From the NCBI GenBank assembly GCA_036417435.1, contig CM070899.1, positions 105,211,329-105,275,328 of the forward strand: 64,000 bases of DNA, given 5' to 3'. The notes under the pieces were generated by a model. The model made no database searches. It had not been told where the DNA came from and saw only the letters and a program-made list of their open reading frames with translations. Both the position numbers and the translations under genes were made by a program. The number at the start of each line of letters is the position of its first letter. Position 1 is the first letter of the stretch. Shown here in pieces: positions 60,375 through 64,000 of the stretch. The stretch is from Inia geoffrensis (Eukaryota; Chordata; Mammalia; Artiodactyla; Iniidae).

Positions 60375-60600
60375 AGTCAGATGTACCCAGGTTCAAGCCT
60401 GGCTCTACTACTTACTAGCCTTGTGATCTTACTTCACAAGGCTAGTAAGTAGTAGCCTTACTTCCTCTCTCTAAGCCTCAGTTTCTTCACCTCTAAAATG
60501 GGGATTAAATAGGACTGCATCAAGAGGTTGTTGTGAAGAATAAAAGAGAGAATGTATTTTGGAGCACAAAACACAGCCCCTGGCACATAGTAAGCACACA
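60375..60600 (+). mobile_element. MIR SINE with internal inverted duplication
   Basis: GGTTCAAGCCTGGCTCTACT, CTAAGCCTCAGTTTCTTCAC, GTTGTTGTGAAGAATAAAAG and GCCCCTGGCACATAGTAAGC follow MIR order. A perfect 22-bp inverted repeat at 60405-60426/60434-60455 is inserted near the B-box region. Confidence 0.8.
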
Positions 60601-61704
60601 GTACAGGTAGCTCAACCAAGAGGTCTGGGCAGTAGACTAGGGGTAATAGGGTTCAGAGGGGCTTCAGAACAGGTGGTCACCACACTGAGCTCTGACAGCC
60701 ATTGCTTCTGCAAAGGCCCTGGACTTTAAAAGCCTCTTTTCTTAGGCCATCCAGTACTCTCCAGATCAACTGATCTCTTGGTGCAGACACTCTGAGCATT
60801 AGGGACCCACTTGATTAAGGGGATGGTTGATTTCTTTGAGACAGAATAAAGCTACATCAGTGCTCATGTCTGAATACAAGTCTTATCTTTCAGATAGTGC
60901 AGGTAACAGAAACTTGGCCAGACTAGAGTCCAAATTTCACCTCTGTTATTTCCTGTATGGCCTCAGCCAAATCACCTAGCTTCTCTGAGCCTTAGTTTCC
61001 TCATCTCTAAGTTAATGATCATACCCACTTGCAGACAACAAGGCATCTAAAGGGTGTCACGGGCGGGTGCTTCAGTGATGCCTGGTATTCTCCTGCCACA
61101 CTTAAAGCTCATCAGAGAATGTTTACATCCAGGGGAATTTTACTAGAACGAGTTCTAAGTTTCACTATCCAGCCTTGAAATGAGGTCCAGGTCTCTTGTT
61201 CATCTGAGTTTTTACATACTCCCTAACAGATTGGGCAGAAGACCTGTATAGCAGCTTACACAAAGCCACAAACTTGGACTTACTTTTCATTTATTTGGTG
61301 ATGGAGTCTTAAGTATCTGCCACTCTGATTCAGTTCTTGACCTGATAATACTTACTCTTCAGTTTGAAAGAACCATCCCTAACCGGAAATGACCCAATCT
61401 GAGACTGGTAGGGACCCACCCATCCAGTGAACTGAATCAAAACTCTTCTCTGCCAGGACATCAAACTGTATTTATTTGTGTTGGGGGATAATGGCCTCTT
61501 GACATTGCCAGCCTGGACCTGCCTCCTGGACTCTTATCCCACCCACCCACAGAAATATGCACACCACCTACTTAGGAATGGTCCCCACCAAGTGCTTGAT
61601 AAGTCCAATATTTGTTCATGGTCTCAAACATAAGTGTGGTCTTTAAAAAGGGATGCAGTGATATTTTTATGAGTGTTTAATATGGTTTCTCTTGCCTTTT
61701 CCAG
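60601..61704. other. 3' part of intron 10, mostly unique
   Basis: 60955-61020 resembles a MIR core (CACCTAGCTTCTCTGAGCC, then TTAGTTTCCTCATCTCTAAG). The rest holds nothing I can name before the exon 11 acceptor. Confidence 0.45.
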
Positions 61705-61785
61705 GGAAAACAGAAGCCTATTTGGAAGCCATTAGAAAAAATATTGAATGGTTGAAGAAACACAACAAAAAAGAAAATAAAGAAG
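61705..61785 (+). CDS. SCG3: SCG3 coding exon 11
   Basis: Residues 406-432 plus one base: GKTEAYLEAIRKNIEWLKKH, then NKKENKE. This is the highly conserved C-terminal helix of SCG3. The acceptor is TTTTCCAG and the donor is G|GTAAGG at 61786. It is followed at once by a cluster of two SINEs. The remaining C-terminal exon is not in the window. Confidence 0.95.
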
Positions 61786-61840
61786 GTAAGGAGTGTCATT
61801 ATAAATTGCAAAGTTCTCCAATTTGTCAGGAGCTCTTATT

Positions 61841-61975
61841 TTCTATTTTTAAATTTAATTTAATTTTATTTTGGCTGAGCAGCTTGTGGGATCTTAGTTC
61901 CCCGACCAGGGATTGAACCCCAGCCCATGGCAGTGAAAGCATGGAGTCCTAACCACTAGGCTGCCAGGAAATTTC
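61841..61975 (-). mobile_element. Short tRNA-SINE just 3' of exon 11
   Basis: TTTATTTTGGCTGAGCAGC to CTGCCAGGAAATTTC on the + strand. Perfect 14-bp duplication CAGGAGCTCTTATT at 61827-61840 and 61976-61989. It starts 55 bp after the exon 11 end. Confidence 0.92.
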
Positions 61976-62005
61976 CAGGAGCTCTTATTAAAGATTCCCA
62001 CAATC

Positions 62006-62208
62006 GGGCTTCCCTGGTGGCGCAGTGGTGAGAGTCGCCTGCCAATGCAGGGGACATGGGTTCATGCCCCGGTCCGGGAAGATCCCACATGCCGCGGAGC
62101 GGCTGGGCCCGTGAGCCATGGCCTCTGAGCCTGCGCGTCTGGAGCCTGTGCTCCGCAACGGGAGAGGCCACAACAGTGAGAGGCCCGCGTACCACAAGAA
62201 AAAAAAAA
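62006..62208 (+). mobile_element. CHR SINE (young form)
   Basis: GGGCTTCCCTGGTGGCGCAG to GGCCCGCGTACCAC and an A tail. Perfect 16-bp duplication AAAGATTCCCACAATC at 61990-62005 and 62209-62224, so this is a recent insertion. Confidence 0.96.
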
Positions 62209-62224
62209 AAAGATTCCCACAATC

Positions 62225-63086
62225 AAAGTAGGCTGAAGTCCCCTCTCGGAGCCCAAAAGACTCTAGGTGCTTCTCAGATGCAGAAGAGAATAGACCTCCA
62301 TTTCTCTTATTTTTCAAATCAGCCTTTCAAGCAAAGGCATTTTCTTTTCTTTTCCATTTTATTATAAAAAATGTCAAACAGGAGCAGAGAGAACAGTATA
62401 ATGAATTACCATGCATCCATCACCCACCTTCAATAATTATCAACATTTTGCCAGTCTTGTTTTGTGTACCCACCCGCCCCCTTCTCTTGGAGTATCTTAA
62501 ACAAAGATGTTTCCTGAGCACGTATTAGGTGCACCCTGCAGTCACGAAGGAAGTCACTCACTTTGTTAAAACAAAACACAGAACCAGACTCCGTTCTGAG
62601 TGTCAGAGAAGTGAAGGACCATAAGATGCAGCCCCTCACCCCCTGCCAGGTTGCTCACACCATCAATAAACCTCTGGTGGGCACTGCTCAGGGCTAATAC
62701 AGATAACATGGTGGTGCAGAGGAGGTGAGAGGAGGGGGCACATCTCCTTACATCGGGAGAAAGAGCTGCAGGAAAGCCTTTGCTGGAAAGGCAAGGAAGA
62801 ATTTACGAGTGAGGAGAGACGGAGGCAGAGGGAACACTGGTGCAAAGACATGAAGGGACAAAACAGAGAGATGCATTACAGGAACTGGAGCCAGTTTTTC
62901 AGGAGCACTGAGGTCTGCAGACAGGGCTGGGGAGGTGGGCAGCGGCCAAGTCAGGAGGAGGCTTGTGCACCCTGCAAAGGAGGTTAATTTTAGCCGAAGG
63001 GCTTAAAATTAGGGCTTAATTAGGTTAAGGACTGAGAAATCTCTCTGGCAGCAGTATGGTTACAGATTGAAAAAATAAAACCCCAG
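62225..63086. other. SCG3 intron 11, no gene
   Basis: 62340-62460 is an old LINE relic (TATAAAAAATGTCAAACAGG, then ACCATGCATCCATCACCCAC). 62460-63086 is unidentified and somewhat purine-rich. Confidence 0.4.
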
Positions 63087-63391
63087 GGCTTCCCTGGTGC
63101 CGCAGTGGTTGAGTCCGCCTGCCGATGCAGGGGGCACGGGTTCGTGCCCTGGTCCGGGAAGATCCCACGTGCTGCAGAGCGGCTGGGCCTGTGAGCCACG
63201 GCCGCTGAGCCTGTGCGTCCGGAGCCTGTGCTCCACAACGGGAGAGGCCACAGCAGTGAGAGGCCCGCGTACGGCAAAAAAAAAACAAAAAACAAAAAAA
63301 ATACTGGGAACAACTGGGAAAATTTAAATATAGGCTGGGTATTAATCAGTGTACAGCAAAAAATAAAAATTAAAAAAAAACAAAAAAAAAA
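63087..63391 (+). mobile_element. CHR SINE with second A-tail and extra 3' segment
   Basis: SINE body 63087-63276, a first A/C-rich tail, 51 bp shared exactly with 8061-8111, then a second A-rich tail to 63391. CCCCA/CCCAG sequences at both outer edges are a weak, imperfect duplication that brackets the whole structure. Confidence 0.8.
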
Positions 63392-63578
63392 CCCAGAAGC
63401 CAGGTGAGAGATAGGAAGTAAGGATCTGGAGCAGATGTAATGCGGCTTAAACCAAGGCAAAACAGAGGAAATAAAGAAGAAGGGAGAGGCTCAAGAGCTA
63501 TGTGGAGAGAGGATTCTAGTATGATTCCCAGGTGTCTGGCCAGAGCAGTTGCAAAGCGATGCTTTTAAAATGAGATTA

Positions 63579-63741
63579 GCAGTGCTTTTCAAACTTGAAA
63601 ATGCATTCAAATCACCTGTGGAGCTTCCAAATATCCTAATGCCCACAAGGCCACTAAATAAAACTTGAGGGGCAGGACCCAGGCATCAGTATTTTTTAAA
63701 CTTTCATGCACTATGCAACCAAGTTTGAAAACCAATGAGAC
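63579..63741. mobile_element. hAT-type DNA transposon relic
   Basis: CAGTGCTTTTCAAACTTGAA at the left, ATTCAAATCACCTGTGGAGC and GACCCAGGCATCAGTATTTT inside, and AAGTTTGAAAACCAATGAG at the right: imperfect inverted ends. Related to 55455-55645. 63742-64000 shows nothing identifiable. Confidence 0.55.
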
Positions 63742-64000
63742 AGAACACAGTGGGAGCAAGAGGTATGTATTTTCAGCACCCCTTTAGCCTGTGATCATAC
63801 AAGTTGAGTGAAATGGAAACGATTATCAGGTCTTCACACATACTTTATTTGGTTCAAAATGATATGAATTTCTGGGCTATCAGCTCCATTAAAATTCACA
63901 TGAACCATATTTCATCAAACCTGTGTCACTGATTGAAAAATACACCATTGTTTCATGTACCACTACAGAAGAAAAATTAGAACATGCCATCAATTATGGC

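Larger units (their letters stand above)
48261..61704 (+). other. SCG3 intron 10 (13.4 kb)
   Basis: The largest intron in the window and the most repeat-dense: L1 relics at 49885-50070, 50636-51380 and 57475-58957, and SINEs at 51852, 53484, 54354 (nested), 55913, 57585 and 58962. Repeat-free stretches remain at about 48300-49880, 52060-53470 and 59745-60370. Confidence 0.85.
22022..64000 (+). other. SCG3: SCG3 gene (secretogranin III), 5' eleven coding exons; 3' end outside window
   Basis: Eleven GT-AG exons join into one uninterrupted frame of 432 codons plus one base. I recognise the protein as secretogranin III: signal peptide, acidic granin-like body, and the conserved blocks around [25 protein letters not shown] and TEAYLEAIRKNIEWLKKH. 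Family knowledge: SCG3 is a soluble granin of dense-core secretory granules in neurons and endocrine cells. It binds cholesterol-rich granule membrane through its N-terminal half and chromogranin A through its middle region, helping to sort granule cargo. Mammalian SCG3 has about 468-471 residues, so one terminal coding exon is missing to the right. The gene spans over 42 kb here, expanded by a 7.3-kb L1 in intron 5 and many SINEs in intron 10. No frameshift or stop is seen, so the gene looks functional. Confidence 0.96.

Noticed and set aside
1..64000. Endogenous retrovirus, tRNA or rRNA genes, bacterial-type systems
   Set aside because: No paired LTRs, gag/pol motifs, cloverleaf tRNA outside SINEs or operon-like gene packing were seen.

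Overview
This is a mammalian genomic window, most likely from a cetacean (whale or dolphin). It holds at least eleven well-preserved copies of a roughly 200-bp tRNA-derived SINE that begins GGGCTTCCCTGGTGGCGCAG and ends in an A-rich tail. That is the CHR family of cetaceans and their close artiodactyl relatives. Several copies sit in target-site duplications (TSDs) that are perfect or off by one base. Older and shorter SINEs of the same class, L1, L2 and MIR fragments and hAT-type DNA-transposon remnants fill the rest. The species assignment rests on repeat type, not on a search.

The one host gene is SCG3 (secretogranin III, a granin of neuroendocrine secretory granules) on the + strand. Its first eleven coding exons lie at 22022-22112, 22807-22859, 23361-23406, 23498-23713, 28424-28566, 36726-36875, 39765-39942, 42415-42531, 46206-46289, 48123-48260 and 61705-61785. 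They join in one open frame of 432 codons plus one base, and every intron is GT...AG. From knowledge of the family (about 468-471 residues), one last coding exon of some 36-39 codons must lie beyond base 64000. Upstream of the ATG is a GC- and CpG-rich promoter/5'UTR region (about 21510-22021). It contains what looks like an RE1/NRSF (REST) element with expanded half-site spacing, fitting neuron-restricted expression.

Layout: 1-21500 is intergenic DNA, repeat-rich, with no credible gene. 21510-22112 is the promoter and exon 1. 22113-28423 holds exons 2-4 and intron 4 (an L2 relic and one short SINE). 28567-36725 is intron 5, which contains a full-length antisense LINE-1 of 7.3 kb (28900-36218). 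Both L1 ORFs are open, a perfect 14-bp target-site duplication flanks it, and it has a poly(A) tail and a long 5'UTR with tandem units. 36726-48260 holds exons 6-10. 48261-61704 is the 13.4-kb intron 10, dense in nested SINE/L1 insertions. 61705-64000 is exon 11 and the start of intron 11.

I found no tRNA or rRNA gene, CRISPR array, prokaryotic feature or new multi-gene system. The most interesting signals are the apparently intact L1 whose 5' end lies 507 bp before SCG3 exon 6, the unusual RE1, two fold-back inverted duplications, and two SINEs that share 51 bp of 3' flank (a possible 3' transduction).
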